Positions 53,001-63,892 of a DNA stretch of 64,000 nt are shown here, piece after piece (positions within the stretch are counted from its first letter, which is position 1; each line of letters begins with the position of its first letter). Under the pieces are notes generated by a model. The model had not been told where the DNA came from, ran no database searches, and saw nothing but the letters and a program-made list of their open reading frames with translations. The DNA lies in contig CP092881.1 of assembly GCA_030710605.1 (NCBI GenBank), forward strand, positions 71,663,118 through 71,727,117, read 5' to 3'. The position numbers and the translations under genes are program-made. The DNA is from Cordylochernes scorpioides (lineage: Eukaryota > Arthropoda > Arachnida > Pseudoscorpiones > Chernetidae).

Positions 53001-56000
53001 TTAGCTTGTCTCAGCCCTTGTTCTGGAAGGAAATATATCACGGCCTGTGTTCCCTAGCAGAATGGAATGTTGTTCTTCAGGGTCCAGGTAGGGCTTCATC
53101 CGAATGACATGAACGATATCCTTGGATTTCCGTGATCGGGGAGACGGGTCCACGGGCTCTACTTCATACGTAACTTCTGAAAGCTTCTTGGTCACCTTGT
53201 AGGGACCGAAGTATCTCTTCAGTAGCTTTTCTGAGAGCCCTACTTTTCGGATGGGAGTAAAAACCCACACAAGATCATCCTTCTGGTAATAGACTGGAGT
53301 ATGTTTCTGGTCGTAAAGTCTACGGTCTTTCGCCTGTGATTGTAGAAGGCGTGATCGGGAGAGTTGACGCGCTTCCTCAGCTCTGGTCACAAGTTCCCCA
53401 ACGTAGTCGTCAGAGATCTCATCTGGTAGGTAGGGTAGTACGGCATCGATGTAGGTCTCGGCCTCGCGGGCGTGGACAAGAAAGAACGGAGTGTAGCCGG
53501 TCGCCTCCTGTTTAGCAGTGTTGTAAGCAGAAGTCACGTAGGGTAAAACTTGGTCCCAGTCCTTCTGCTCGACACCTGTGTACATGGACAACATGTCTCC
53601 CAGAGTTTTGTTGAACCTTTCAGTCAGGCCGTTGGTCTGGGGATGGTAGGCCGTTGTAAATCTGTGCACAATTCCGCACAGAGCATTGATCTCTTTTATT
53701 ACTTGAGAAATGAAATTTCTTCCGCGATCTGTTATCATTTCTCTAGGAGCTCCATGCTTCAAGATAACATCTTCAACCAGGAACTTAGCTGTTTCGATTG
53801 CTCCTCCGTCTGGGATCGCTTTCGTTATGGCTTACCTTGTCATATAATCGGTGCACACAATGATCCAACGGTTTCCATCTTTAGAAACTGGAAATCTTCC
53901 AAGGAGATCGACCCCGACCTTATAGAATGGCTTTTCTACGGGCGGTATGGATACAAGTTGTCCAGCCGGACGTCGAGGTAATTTCTTCCTTCGTTGACAC
54001 TCCCGACAATGGCTTACATATTGGCGAACAGTTCTATAAAGGCCAGGCCAATAGAATCGTTTCTTGACTTTGTCATACGTTCGGGCGAAACCCAAATGCC
54101 CAGCTGTAGGAGCGTCATGTAAATCTGCCATAACTTCCTATCTTAAGTGCTTAGGGATCATCATAAGCCAGGGCTTTCCAGTTGTGCTATAGTTTTTCTT
54201 GTATAAGATGCCGTCGATAATGCTGGATTCCTTTCTGGTGTAGCCCGAGTTTAAATTATCGATTATTTTAGCTAAATCCGCGTCTTTAGTCTGCTCTATA
54301 TCGACGTTGGTTAGTGACATCACAGCACTTGGTGGATCGTTCTCAAGCGGGCTCCTTGACAGACAATCGGCATCCTTATGTTTGCGTCCGCTCTTGTAGA
54401 TAACGGTCTCGTCAAATTCTTGCAACTTCAGCGCCCATCTTGCCAAACGGCCAGAAGGATCTTTCTGCCCTACCAACCAACATAGAGAATGATGGTCAGT
54501 GACAACCGTGAATGGTCGACCAAACAAATATGGGCGGAATTTGCTAATAGACCAGACTACAGCAAGGCATTCTTTTTCCGTTGTAGAATAGTTATTTTCA
54601 GCCTTTTTCAAGATTCTAGATGCATAAGCTATAGGCCGCTCCTTTCCACCTTGTATTTGTAGAAGAACAGCTCCAATACCATGTCCGCTTGCATCCGTGT
54701 GTAGATGGGTATCAGCGGATTCATCAAAGTGTCCTTAGACAGGCTCTGAAATTAGAGCTGTTTTAAGGACATCAAACGCTTTCTCTTGAGCTGCATCCCA
54801 ATAAAATTGTTTTTCAGTCTTCAGTAGGTCATGCAAAGATCTAGCTTTGTCGGCAAAGTTCTCAATAAATCTTCGGTAATAGGAACATAATCCAAGAAAG
54901 CTCTTCAGTTCAGAGATATTCCTTGGCCTCGGAAATTTAGAGACGGCTTCAACTTTATCTGGATCTGGATGAATTCCATTGGCGTCAACAAGGTGTCCCA
55001 AAATCTTTATCCTCCTTGATCCAAAAAGACACTTTTTGTGGTTCAAGCTTAGTCCAGCTTTCTGGATGCAGCTTAATACAAGTTGTAGACGACGTAGATG
55101 TTCTTCAAAGGTAGGTGCGTAAACTACGATGTCGTCCAGGTAGCAAAGGCACATGTTCCATTTAAGACTGCCCAGAACACTATCTATCATCCTTTCAAAC
55201 GTTGCTGGAGCATTGCAAAGACCGAAAGGCATTACTTGGAATTCATACAGCCCATCTGGAGTGATGAAAGCAGTTTTCTCCCTGTCTTTTTCGTCCACTT
55301 CAATCTGCCAATACCCGGACCGAAGATCCATCGTGGAGAAGTAACTAGAGCCGGCTAAACTGTCCAAGGCATCGTCAATGCGTGGCAGCGGGTAAACATC
55401 TTTTTTTGTTATCTTATTTAATCGACGGTAATCTACGCAGAATCTCCAGGTCCCGTCTTTCTTTCGAACTAGAATAACTAGAGATGACCAAGGACTTTCA
55501 GAGGGCTTCACGATGTGATTTTCAATCATCTTGTTCACTTCATATTGAATTAGTCGTCGTTCACTTGGTGCTACTCTATAGGGCCGCTGTTTGATAGGAG
55601 ACTGGTCGCCTGTGTTTATCTTGTGCTTCACAGTACTGGTGGGCTTAATAGGAGTACTCCCAAAGTCAAATATGTCAATAAACTCGTCAGGGCATGAAAC
55701 AAGCTGTAACCTTTGAATTTCAGACAGCCCTGGATCTAGAGTAAGGTTTATCTTCTGTGACCATTCACGTGACTTTAGCTGCGTTTCTTGTAACTTATCG
55801 CTGGATTCAATAAGACTGCAGATATTCCCATTCTCATAACTTTCCATGGTGCACATATTCATTCCTGATGGAATCAGTTGCGGCCAAGACGCTCCATTCG
55901 CCACCCAAATGCTACCTCGGCCGTGTCGAAATGTAACCAATGAGTTTGGTATAAGAACTTCCTTTCTTAATAATAAGTCCTTAGAAGTTGAGACTAAAAC

Positions 56001-56508
56001 ATCTCTAACACCGCATACTTCTTCGTTTATCACACTGATCTTCTTTATTGATTTAGGCGGGATGACAAAGTCGTCGGAAGCAAACAATCTCTGGTTTTCC
56101 TCCTCTCGAGATTCCAGGACGGAGGTTTCCTCGAGATGGAGTTCATTTCTGCCACAATCAATGACGGCTTCGGTGGCCTTGAAGAAGTCCCATCCGAATA
56201 TGATGTCATGGCTGCATTCCACCATAACAACGAATTCAAATGAGATATTCAGACCATTAACTTCTATGTTCAGTACACATTTTCCTAGGGTCTCTATTGA
56301 ATTTTTATTTGCGGCTTTAAGAATGGGACCTGGTTCTTTGAAGAGAGGTGTCTTTAGTTCGCGTCGAAATTTGTCTGAAATAACAGAAAAGTCGGCTCCT
56401 GAATCCACCAATGCTTTAATTTTGCGTCCATTTATTTCGACCATAACAAAATTTTCTTTTAATTTAGCGGCGATATGCCCTGGAGGATTTTCCTCAATGG
56501 CGACCTCA
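53001..56508 (-). pseudogene. pol: Gypsy pol: protease, RT, RNase H, integrase; three in-frame stops
   Basis: One reading frame throughout. Protease: ALVDSGADFSVIS (DSGA). RT: SSLVILVRKKDGTWRFCVDY, STMDLRSGYWQIEV (motif A), VMPFGLCNAPATFER (motif B) and CYLDDIVVYAPTF (YLDD). RNase [32 protein letters not shown] and [13 protein letters not shown]. Integrase: HHCC finger (HLGFARTYDKVKKRFYWPG, CRECQRRK), D in DLLGRFPVSKDG, D in MITDRGRNF, and E in TNGLTERFNKTLGDML. No chromodomain is seen. Stops lie at 54735-54737 (start of RNase H), 54138-54140 (before integrase) and 53832-53834 (in the integrase core). Apart from these it looks intact. Confidence 0.93.
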
Positions 56509-56529
56509 CCCCGTTAGAAGCCGCTCCAC

Positions 56530-57684
56530 TTAGTTTTTCACATTCTGAGGCATGAGAGAACGGCTGAAACGACGGGCTGGCGACTGGGATTGTCTTCGGG
56601 CTGGCGACCTTGCGCGGCTTGGATGTGGGGAAGAGCTCCGGTAGAAGTACGTCGAGGTTTGGGGCGTTACATAGTCGTCGTCGGCGTCATATCTCGGGGG
56701 TCGACTCGAAAATCCAACATTTCTTCCTTCTCCGCCATTCCTTGACCTGGCTTCAGCGAAGACCTGCCGTCGTTCCCTACAATAACGGACGACATGTCCG
56801 GGTCGTCCGCAGTGGAAGCAGATAGGTTTATCGTCGTAGGTTCTCCAATGTTCCGTCTTCCTGGGTTGGGTTGGTCGGTCGATATTATAATAGGGCGTTC
56901 GTGGTTGTTGTTGTACCACGTTGACTTGTGGTCTGGTAGGTTGTAGAGCACGGCTGACCTCTTCCCTCACAGTCTGTTCCAGGGCGTTCACCTCTCGGAG
57001 AGGATTGACCACTTCAGGTGCTGAGAAAACCTTTTGTATCTCTTCTCTAACGATGCGGCGAATTAAGCCGGCCAAGTCGTCTGAGTCGTCAACACACGAA
57101 ATGGGCATTACGTTTGACAACCTGGCGAATTTCGTACGGCCGATCCTGCGCTGCTTGACGGTTGTCAGATGACGACAAAACTTCAGGATCTCATCTACTG
57201 TCTGTATGTCTTTCGCCACCAATACCTGGTATGTGTCTTCCGAAATTCCCTTTATAATATGAGCAACTATCTCACCTTCTTCCATGCGAGGGTTCACCTG
57301 GTGGCAGAGACTAAGAATCTCCTGGATGTATGACTCGCTGGATTCCTCGGCCTTCTGTGCTCTTGACTTCAGAACTTTCTCGGCGCGTCGAGCAGAATCC
57401 TCCTGCAGTCCGAACACACCGCGGAATGCGTCTTCAAAGCTTCTCCACGAGTTGAGTGATTCTTCGTTATTATCAAACCACCTTCCAGCAGTTCCGTTCA
57501 AGTAAAATACGACGTTGGCAAGCTTCATGGTCTCGTCCCATCTGTTGTACTTCGACACTCTCTCGTACTCTTTCAACCATTGTACAGGGTTTATATTTCC
57601 ATCTCCCGAAAAGGTAGAAGGATCTCGTTGGCGCTGACAAGGGAGGTAGGATCCGCTAACAGTAGGTCTGTGGTCGTCTTCCAT
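56530..57684 (-). CDS. gag: Gypsy Gag with zinc knuckle
   Basis: The open frame extends to 57813, but that part lies partly in the LTR. The ATG at 57684 (MEDDHRPTVSGSYL) gives a 384-residue Gag. The capsid-like part has NPVQWLKEYERVSKYNRW, TAGRWFDNNEE and WRSFEDAFRGVFG. A zinc knuckle CFHCGRPGHVVRYC (C-x2-C-x4-H-x4-C) follows, then an Arg/Ser-rich tail (RARSPARRQSQSPARR). The stop at 56530 falls before pol opens in another frame at about 56508, so a normal overlap for frameshifting is absent or has been lost. Confidence 0.88.
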   Translation of the reverse strand: MEDDHRPTVSGSYLPCQRQRDPSTFSGDGNINPVQWLKEYERVSKYNRWDETMKLANVVFYLNGTAGRWFDNNEESLNSWRSFEDAFRGVFGLQEDSARRAEKVLKSRAQKAEESSESYIQEILSLCHQVNPRMEEGEIVAHIIKGISEDTYQVLVAKDIQTVDEILKFCRHLTTVKQRRIGRTKFARLSNVMPISCVDDSDDLAGLIRRIVREEIQKVFSAPEVVNPLREVNALEQTVREEVSRALQPTRPQVNVVQQQPRTPYYNIDRPTQPRKTEHWRTYDDKPICFHCGRPGHVVRYCRERRQVFAEARSRNGGEGRNVGFSSRPPRYDADDDYVTPQTSTYFYRSSSPHPSRARSPARRQSQSPARRFSRSLMPQNVKN

Positions 57685-57784
57685 TTCTATTCGTTGTGGC
57701 AAAGGTTGAAGAATTGGTTCACGTCCCTGTAGACGTCGACTTCTTCGAAGTTCCGTCACGCTACCCAGCGTCTCCACCAAAATA

Positions 57785-58050
57785 TGTCGCAGAGATAAAT
57801 AAAGCAAGGGCAAGTTTGGGGATAATTAATTTATTATAAGGAGTATATGGAGTATATAAGGAGTATAGGGAGCGAGAGTTTTGTACAACTTACCCCCAGT
57901 TAAGGTTAATCCTGAATGAACGGCGTTAGCCACCGTCCCGTTTTCCTTATTTACAGATCAGCCTCCCAGCAGCCCCCACACCGGTGGTCCCCCCCCCCCG
58001 GGGTCCAGGGATGATTGACAGTTGTCCCATCTGGATGGAGCTACTTGACA
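57785..58050 (-). repeat. 5' LTR of gypsy element (266 bp)
   Basis: Plus strand TGTCGCAGAGATAAATAAAG to GAGCTACTTGACA. Compared with the 3' LTR: G/A near the start, A/T in GTATATGG, a TA insertion, A/C in GAGCGAG and a longer C run. Confidence 0.9.
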
Positions 58051-58061
58051 ATATTATATCT

Positions 58062-58172
58062 ACAGACCTTCTCTCTGTATACTTAGTTCTCTTCTCTTCA
58101 ATTACTCTGTAAACTGGCGAATCCTTTATAGGACGAGAGGTCCTCAATAAATGCCTTTGTTGTTGTATATTT
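58062..58172 (+). repeat. Retroposon 3' tail with GTT repeats, copy 1
   Basis: CTTCTCTCTGTATACTTAGT, CTCTGTAAACTGGCGAATCC, TTTATAGGACGAGAGG and CTCAATAAATGCCTTTGTTG. Same as 61500-61605. AATAAA and the (GTT)n end suggest a LINE or SINE 3' end. Confidence 0.65.
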
Positions 58173-58204
58173 ACAGACTTTACTGAGATGGTAAATGTTA
58201 TTGA

Positions 58205-58660
58205 ATGAAAAAACATGGCTTATCAGTGGTGAACCCTCTCAGCGGTTTCATTTCAGTAAGGTCTGTAGAGAAATAATATTTGATGCCAATATTTGAAAAA
58301 CATTTCTCTGATAGAAGTATTGTTATAAATTTTATCGATATATGGCAATTGAATTAATAAATGTAATTTATAATATTGCTTTGATTTGACACCATATTTT
58401 GCGGAAGAGATTTTCTCGAAGCAAATTCTTGAAATTATATTTTTGAAGCTCTACAGACCTATAAGCTTATGTCCATAGGTTTACTAAACACCCCTAAGCT
58501 GCCTTCCTTATAAAATACAGGTTATATAATAATACCAATCCAATACAATAGTAGAGCGGTCTGGGGAGGGTTCACTACTGATGAGCCAAGCCTTTTCATT
58601 CAATAATTTTTATAATTGCAGTAAGTTAGGTCTATAGAGATATTATTTGATGCTATCAAT
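58205..58660. repeat. G-family degenerate fragments, both orientations
   Basis: 58208-58255 GCTTATCAGTGGTGAACCCT is forward. 58556-58600 GGGGAGGGTTCACTACTGAT followed by GAGCCAAGCC is reverse. Near 58463, ATAAGCTTATGTCCATAGG is the reverse of the unit's GACATAGGCTTATAG segment. Confidence 0.5.
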
Positions 58661-59995
58661 AAAAAAAAACACATTTCCAAAAAGTTTTTACAAATCTCTT
58701 TTTAGTCCGTTAAAAAATAATTTCAGAAAACTTTTCATTGAAGCTTTCCGTTTCTTTTTCAGACACCTCTTCTCGATTAGGAATTTTTATAGGCAAATGA
58801 TAATTTATTCGAAATATTTCAAGTGAATACCTATCCTGTGTATATGCATGAATTCTGAGTATAATTTCTGTAATATATATTGCCATTGGATGTTGATGTA
58901 AACATAATTTATTTCATATTAAGTCTTATTAGACCCGATAAATCAATAACCAGACAATGACATAAGTAAAAGTTTAGATTCCTTCTTCACATATTCAGTA
59001 TAAGTGGCAATACGTTATTAAAGTTCCAAAATTTATTAGGTACCGGTCAATAAGAGCAACCTAGTTTATGATAATTACAACAATGAATAATAGGTGAAGG
59101 TTATTCACATATTAAACAAAATGTTAACGTGGGATTCAATCCCGGTTCATGACTGTCGGGAATCGAGGGTGTTACCCACTCATCCACCGATGTTATCGTT
59201 ATTAAAGCGAATTAATTATTATTTTTTTAAAATAATTTTGTTATTGATTTTGGTTTTATGCAAGCTTCGAACGGTTCAACTGTGTGCACATGTGGTTTAG
59301 CACTGTATGTGTCTACCACCAGCCAACGCTGGTCAATGCGATCGTGGATCAATAATCGGCGTATCTTGTTGAACTAAGGAAGGGGCAGCAATGTCCCAAT
59401 CAATGATTAGCAAGCAGGGGAGGGACTACAAATTACTTGCATGCTCATGCTATCTGGGCCGCATCCATCCAGCTGGTAAAAATGGAGTTAATTTCATTTC
59501 TTTGTAATTCGGCGTCGCTATCTGGCATGCAGTGGCTAGATAGCGGCTACACAAAGCCAGTTATATCCGGCCCGATGGCCATGTTCAAAAGAGCTGACTC
59601 ACAAAAACGATTACCCTCTGAGATCGATCCTGGACTCGGCGAGCTAATAGCCGACTGAGTATGATGATGGGCTGGCAGCTCATCATCAATAGCTGCTTCT
59701 GTCTTCACAGTCCCGGCATGAATCAGAGGTCCTCCGTCCAACTCGGGTAGAGTCTCCGAGAAATATAGATTTTGTTCTCTCTACTTCCTGAAGCTACCTT
59801 GGAGTATTTGCTAAGAAAAGAACACGCTCTCTCGTTATTCGAGAGTAAGCATGAATAACTCTCATGTTTGTCTTATTTTTGCTATATGAGATTGTTAGAA
59901 CTCATGGAATATTGTATGTATATATGTAAATATTACAACTATTTTCATATTTTTGGTTTTTGTGTGTGTGACCCCTCAGCGAAGGGAAATCTATT
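58661..59995. other. No gene; one tRNA-like SINE copy
   Basis: 59112-59190 on the minus strand reads CGGTGGATGAGTGGGTAAC, CCTCGATTCCCGACAGTC, AACCGGGATTGAATCCCACG, the same family as 52505-52582. 59290-59760 has mixed composition and no motif. Confidence 0.45.
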
Positions 59996-59999
59996 TTTT

Positions 60000-60480
60000 G
60001 CTGTTTCTTCTCCTCTTTTCACACACCGGCCCCCCCTGCCGATAGAATGTAGTCGTCCGTCCGCCGGATGGACCGTCCAAAGTACCCACCGACCAATTGG
60101 AGGGGCGGAGGGGTCAAAAAGGTCAGGGCGCGGGGGCCAGAGTTGGTGTCACAGCTGTGCGGAGTAGACAAGAAAAAAGCCTCGCGGCGGCTTGCCCTAG
60201 ATGAGCTCCGGGAACTTCGTCCATCTTCCATAAAACGACCATATAAGCGGTCTGAGAAGGGACAGGGTGGCTGACATCTCAAAGAAAAGGTGAAGCCGAG
60301 ACGAATCTTTTGAGAGATTCGCATAGTGGTTGGAGTACGTCGAGGACGACGAATTGTGCTTCATCTGAAGATAACAGGAAGTTCGTCGAGGACGACGAAT
60401 TGTGCTTCCAAGGCAGGGGGGGCAAGCCGACCTAACAACTGAGAGGAACTGTTTTTTTGGTGAGCACTCTCTCACATGCT
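60000..60480. other. GC-rich patch with short basic frame and duplicated 26-mer
   Basis: The plus frame 60068-60274 encodes 68 residues (MDRPKYPPTNWRGGG, VDKKKASRRLALDELREL, SIKRPYKRSEKGQGG), strongly basic. GTCGAGGACGACGAATTGTG followed by CTTC occurs twice (60339-60362 and 60385-60408). I cannot assign a function. Confidence 0.3.
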
Positions 60481-60960
60481 TTTATTTCCTAAAAATTGAT
60501 ATATTTTTTATGTTAATATAGCATATTTTGTAGTATTTTTCTTTTTCTTATTTTTACTAAGTTTTTTTTTCTATTTTCGTCAATATCATCATTATATATT
60601 TTCTTTTGTTAAAAAACATTTGAGTTGCATGCAAAAATTTTGGAATATACAAAAATAATAAGTTTTTCATATATTTTTTTATCCTTCATTTTATAGCTAA
60701 CATTAAACAAAACTTTATATGTGTAACCTTTTGTTGTCTTCCTTTTTTCTTGCTTGAACACCCAAGGCAGCCCAAAACAATATCAAACTTTAGGTTAAAG
60801 TTTTTATTTTGTTAAAAAGGGGGTTTGTGGAGCGTTCAGAATTTTTTCTTTTCCTCCTCGAGCTTTTTTAATTACCCCGTTCTTAACAGAGATAGTTTAG
60901 TTTTTGTTTCTCCCTTTATGAAAAGTATCTCTACGGAGAAATATATATTTATATGAAAAA
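60481..60960. other. T-rich DNA, no gene seen
   Basis: Long T-rich and A-rich tracts. Confidence 0.4.
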
Positions 60961-60964
60961 CAGA

Positions 60965-61090
60965 CACTTCGGCTAGTTAGAGTTTTTTTATTTTCTCAAC
61001 GTTTCGACAAAAATCTTTTGTCTTCGTTAGAAGTAAATAAAAATAAAGCGTTAAAAATTGCTCTGAAGTTGCAAGGGCGTTCTCACGTGA
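60965..61090 (-). repeat. P-tail family copy with hammerhead-like motif
   Basis: Minus strand: AACTTCAGAGCAATTTTTAA, CTTCTAACGAAGACAAAAG, ATTTTTGTCGAAACGTTGAG, TAGCCGAAGTGTCTG. Stem II GACAAAA/TTTTGTC is a perfect 7 bp here. The core has CTAACGA in place of CTGACGA, and stem I is TACTT against GAGAA, weaker than at 4641-4683. Confidence 0.6.
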
Positions 61091-61499
61091 TTACAACTAA
61101 ACTTTGTATTACAAATATATATTTTAGGGATATATTTCAATTTTTTTCATATTTAAGATAATAAATGCGAATAAGTGTCAGTCCACCTTTGATTTTCTCG
61201 GGATAGATGGTATAATTTCTAATGTACGTTTATGTTAATATTCAGAGTATTAGCTCCTGTTGAAGGAGGTGGTGAGAAACAGAGCTGGAGCTTTTGCGTT
61301 GTTCAAATTTTGGAAGACGGCTGAAGAGAAGGGGAAAAGCTATACACATAATCTAATTGATGTAAATAATTATATGCAAATAATCTTTGTCAGGATTAGA
61401 ATGACGAATCCTGTATGGGACTTTGATTCCGGTAAAAGGCTTGTTGCTGCTGTTGTATATAGTCACAGTGTAGAAAATACTTTACTATACCTACTACAC

Positions 61500-61605
61500 A
61501 TAAGTTTCTCTCTGTATTCTTAGTTCTCTTCTCTTCAATTACTCTGTAAACTGGCGAATCCTTTATAGGACGAGAGGTTCTCAATAAAGGCTGTTGTTGT
61601 TGTTG
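61500..61605 (+). repeat. Retroposon 3' tail with GTT repeats, copy 2
   Basis: Matches 58062-58172 over its whole length and ends in a (GTT)5 run at about 61589-61604. Confidence 0.65.
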
Positions 61606-63100
61606 TTAATATTCAGAGTATTTTCATCCTGAAATACTCCAAATACTCTTGATCTGAGGTCAGAATTTTTTTTTTTGATAAATAAGGCGCAAATATTAAG
61701 TCTCTCACATTTAATGTAAAGGGTCGTCCACTTCAAAATACCACATATATTTAAATATTTGAATATTTTAAAGATAACCTGATACAGAACTACACATAGA
61801 AACCTGAAAAACTTTAAAATAGCATTCCTTAATAATTTTTTTGGAAAATAACATTGCGTATTTCTGCTTAATTGTTATTCAATATATAATAATATTTGCA
61901 ATATTAATTGATGAACTTATTCATTTAATGAAAGCGATACAACTGTATCATAAAGACTATATTGTCGATCTTTAAAGTAAACTAGATGTCAATTCTACAA
62001 TCATCTAGCGGAGCCATGTCCCACGAGACGGAATATCAAATTAGCGTAGTTTCAAGCTGCAAGTATTCAGGGTTTCAAACTCCCCTTTTCCCTCGAGTTC
62101 CCATTTTACTTGGAAATGATAAAATTTGTTCATTCAAGTTGTCGAACACAGAACAACAAGTAATTACATTAATTGGGGGCTGCCACGGAGATTAATCAAA
62201 CACCCCAAATGATTAATATTCATTTCCACGGTCTCTAATTAGCTGGGATCACCTTCCTTCTGTTCCTTTCAAGCGCCAGGAAACTTCTGTTTGGTCAGAG
62301 TTCGAGAAGACATACCTCTCCATCCACTGTTCTGTTATGGCTCCAAGAGAGAGTTTAGTTTAACGCACCGTCTGTTTCATTACGATTCCAGGATGAAGAG
62401 TTATTTTTACCTAATTTAATTCTTCGTCATGATTCCAAGAGACGCGGAGAAGTACACTCGCACAAACCCACACATAAATAACCTATGTTTTTCCAGCGGC
62501 GTAACCCAATAACACCATATATATATATATATATAAACGCGTGTACATAAATAACTAATACGTATTTCCAGCGGCTAAAGCGAAATAACTCCACAAACCT
62601 ACACATAAATAACCTATATTTATTTTCAGCAACCGTACACACAAGTAATCACTTACACAACTTACATTGTAAACTAATTGGTCCGAATCAAGCATTTCTT
62701 TCTTCAAAGAAATACAACTTGTTTCTTGTAGCAACAGCATTGGGTTGGTTTATTCATTCCGAGTTAAAAGCCCTCCAGGTTCACTCGGAATTCTTTGAAA
62801 GGACACTCACTCTACAAGTCTAAATAAAGTTAAATTCTCAACGAGGTAATGGATGCATTGACATAAAATGGTAGAAAACCTTTCTGCTATTCTAAGTGAT
62901 CTATTTTATCTTAAAGTAAACTATAGAGAATTTATTTTTATTTTAAACAAATATTTTGTTATACGTATTTCGATATGCTTCCCAAAATTAAATATTATTA
63001 ATTAAATTGAAATATTTGAGTTATTTCTATTTAGAAATTGTATTCCCTATAGTAGGTGTCAATATAATATACATATATCTAAAAATAAAAAAGTTAAGCG
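61606..63100. other. No gene; unique-looking patch
   Basis: 62150-62400 has mixed composition with ATTA-type cores (GAGATTAATCAAACACC, CTCTAATTAGCTG) and no repeat match. A TA run lies at 62517-62536. Small frames lack motifs. Confidence 0.3.
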
Positions 63101-63106
63101 CTGATA

Positions 63107-63211
63107 TTAAAAACAGGTGTTGTTATTAAAGGCAAATCCTGACCACTAACTTAAGCATTTTTTAGATGACAGAGCGTTATCTATTGGAACAGAAATTAAC
63201 TTAAACGTATA
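63107..63211 (+). repeat. H-family fragment cut by MITE
   Basis: AAGGCAAATCCTGACCACTA, TTTTTTAGATGACAGAGCG and ACAGAAATTAACTTAAACGT follow the start of the H unit and stop at the MITE. Confidence 0.6.
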
Positions 63212-63213
63212 TA

Positions 63214-63487
63214 CACCCATACCTCTCTTTGCGTCGGGGTTACGTTCCAAAAAAACACGACGCAAATTGAAATGACGCAAAGTGAAAATAAAATTTCGAT
63301 GGCATGGTGCAATCAAAAACAAAGGTGTTGCTATATTTTAGGGAAAAAAAAATTAAAGACTCGAATCCAAAACAACGCAACTTCGAAAATCTAACGACGC
63401 ACAGTGAAAATCAGTAAAAATTAAGCAGCAACGCAACTTCGAAAAAAAAAAACGCAAAATTAAACAACGCAAAGCGAGGTATTGGTG
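63214..63487. mobile_element. TA-flanked MITE, complete (274 bp)
   Basis: Starts CACCCATACCTCTCTTTGCG and ends CGCAAAGCGAGGTATTGGTG, giving terminal inverted repeats of about 20 bp, with TA on each side (63212-63213 and 63488-63489). Internal sequence matches 23150-23395. No coding capacity. Confidence 0.8.
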
Positions 63488-63496
63488 TATATATAT

Positions 63497-63802
63497 TAAA
63501 AATAAAGAAGGCATATTCTGACCAGAAGCACATGTGCTTTTTAGATGGCAGAACGCCATCTAGTGAAACAGAAATCAACTAAACATTGATTTAGCCTGTT
63601 CCCTGATATTTGGCCAACCACTTTTCTGGGTAAATCAAGATTCGTGGATGGCTTTTTTTTTATTTTATCAAGAAAAGGGGTTGGCTAAATATCATATAAC
63701 AGGCTAAATCAATGTTTAGTTGATTTCTGTTTCACTAGATGGCGCTCTACCATCTAAAAAGCACATGTGATCCTGGTCAGAATATGCCTTTTTTATTTTT
63801 AC
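63497..63802. mobile_element. H-family long palindrome (about 150-bp arms)
   Basis: The left arm, AAGGCATATTCTGACCAGAA through AACATTGATTTAGCCTG to TTTTCTGGGTAAATCAAG, is mirrored by the right arm, TTATCAAGAAAAGGGGTTGG through CAGGCTAAATCAATG to CATGTGATCCTGGTCAGAAT. The centre keeps only ATTCGTGGATGGC, the outside of the ribozyme stem I; the core has been lost. Confidence 0.75.
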
Positions 63803-63892
63803 TATCAACACCTGACCATTTAATTTTGTTTTTATATTATTTTTTCACACAAACACATATATATTAATATAAATATATTTAAAACAATTAAC

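Larger units (their letters stand above)
52706..58050 (-). mobile_element. Ty3/gypsy LTR retrotransposon, nearly complete
   Basis: 5345 bp bounded by LTRs that read TG...CA and flanked by the 4-bp duplication ATAT (52702-52705 and 58051-58054). Order on the minus strand: 5' LTR, TGG-starting primer-site-like sequence 5-6 bp inside, gag, pol (protease, RT, RNase H, integrase), AAAGAGGGTGTAA polypurine-like tract, 3' LTR. RT-RNH-IN order with integrase last is that of Ty3/gypsy. No env. LTRs differ by about three substitutions plus small indels, so insertion is recent. Confidence 0.92.

Noticed and set aside
55846..56517. 223-residue plus-strand frame
   Set aside because: Shadow of the gypsy pol frame on the minus strand.
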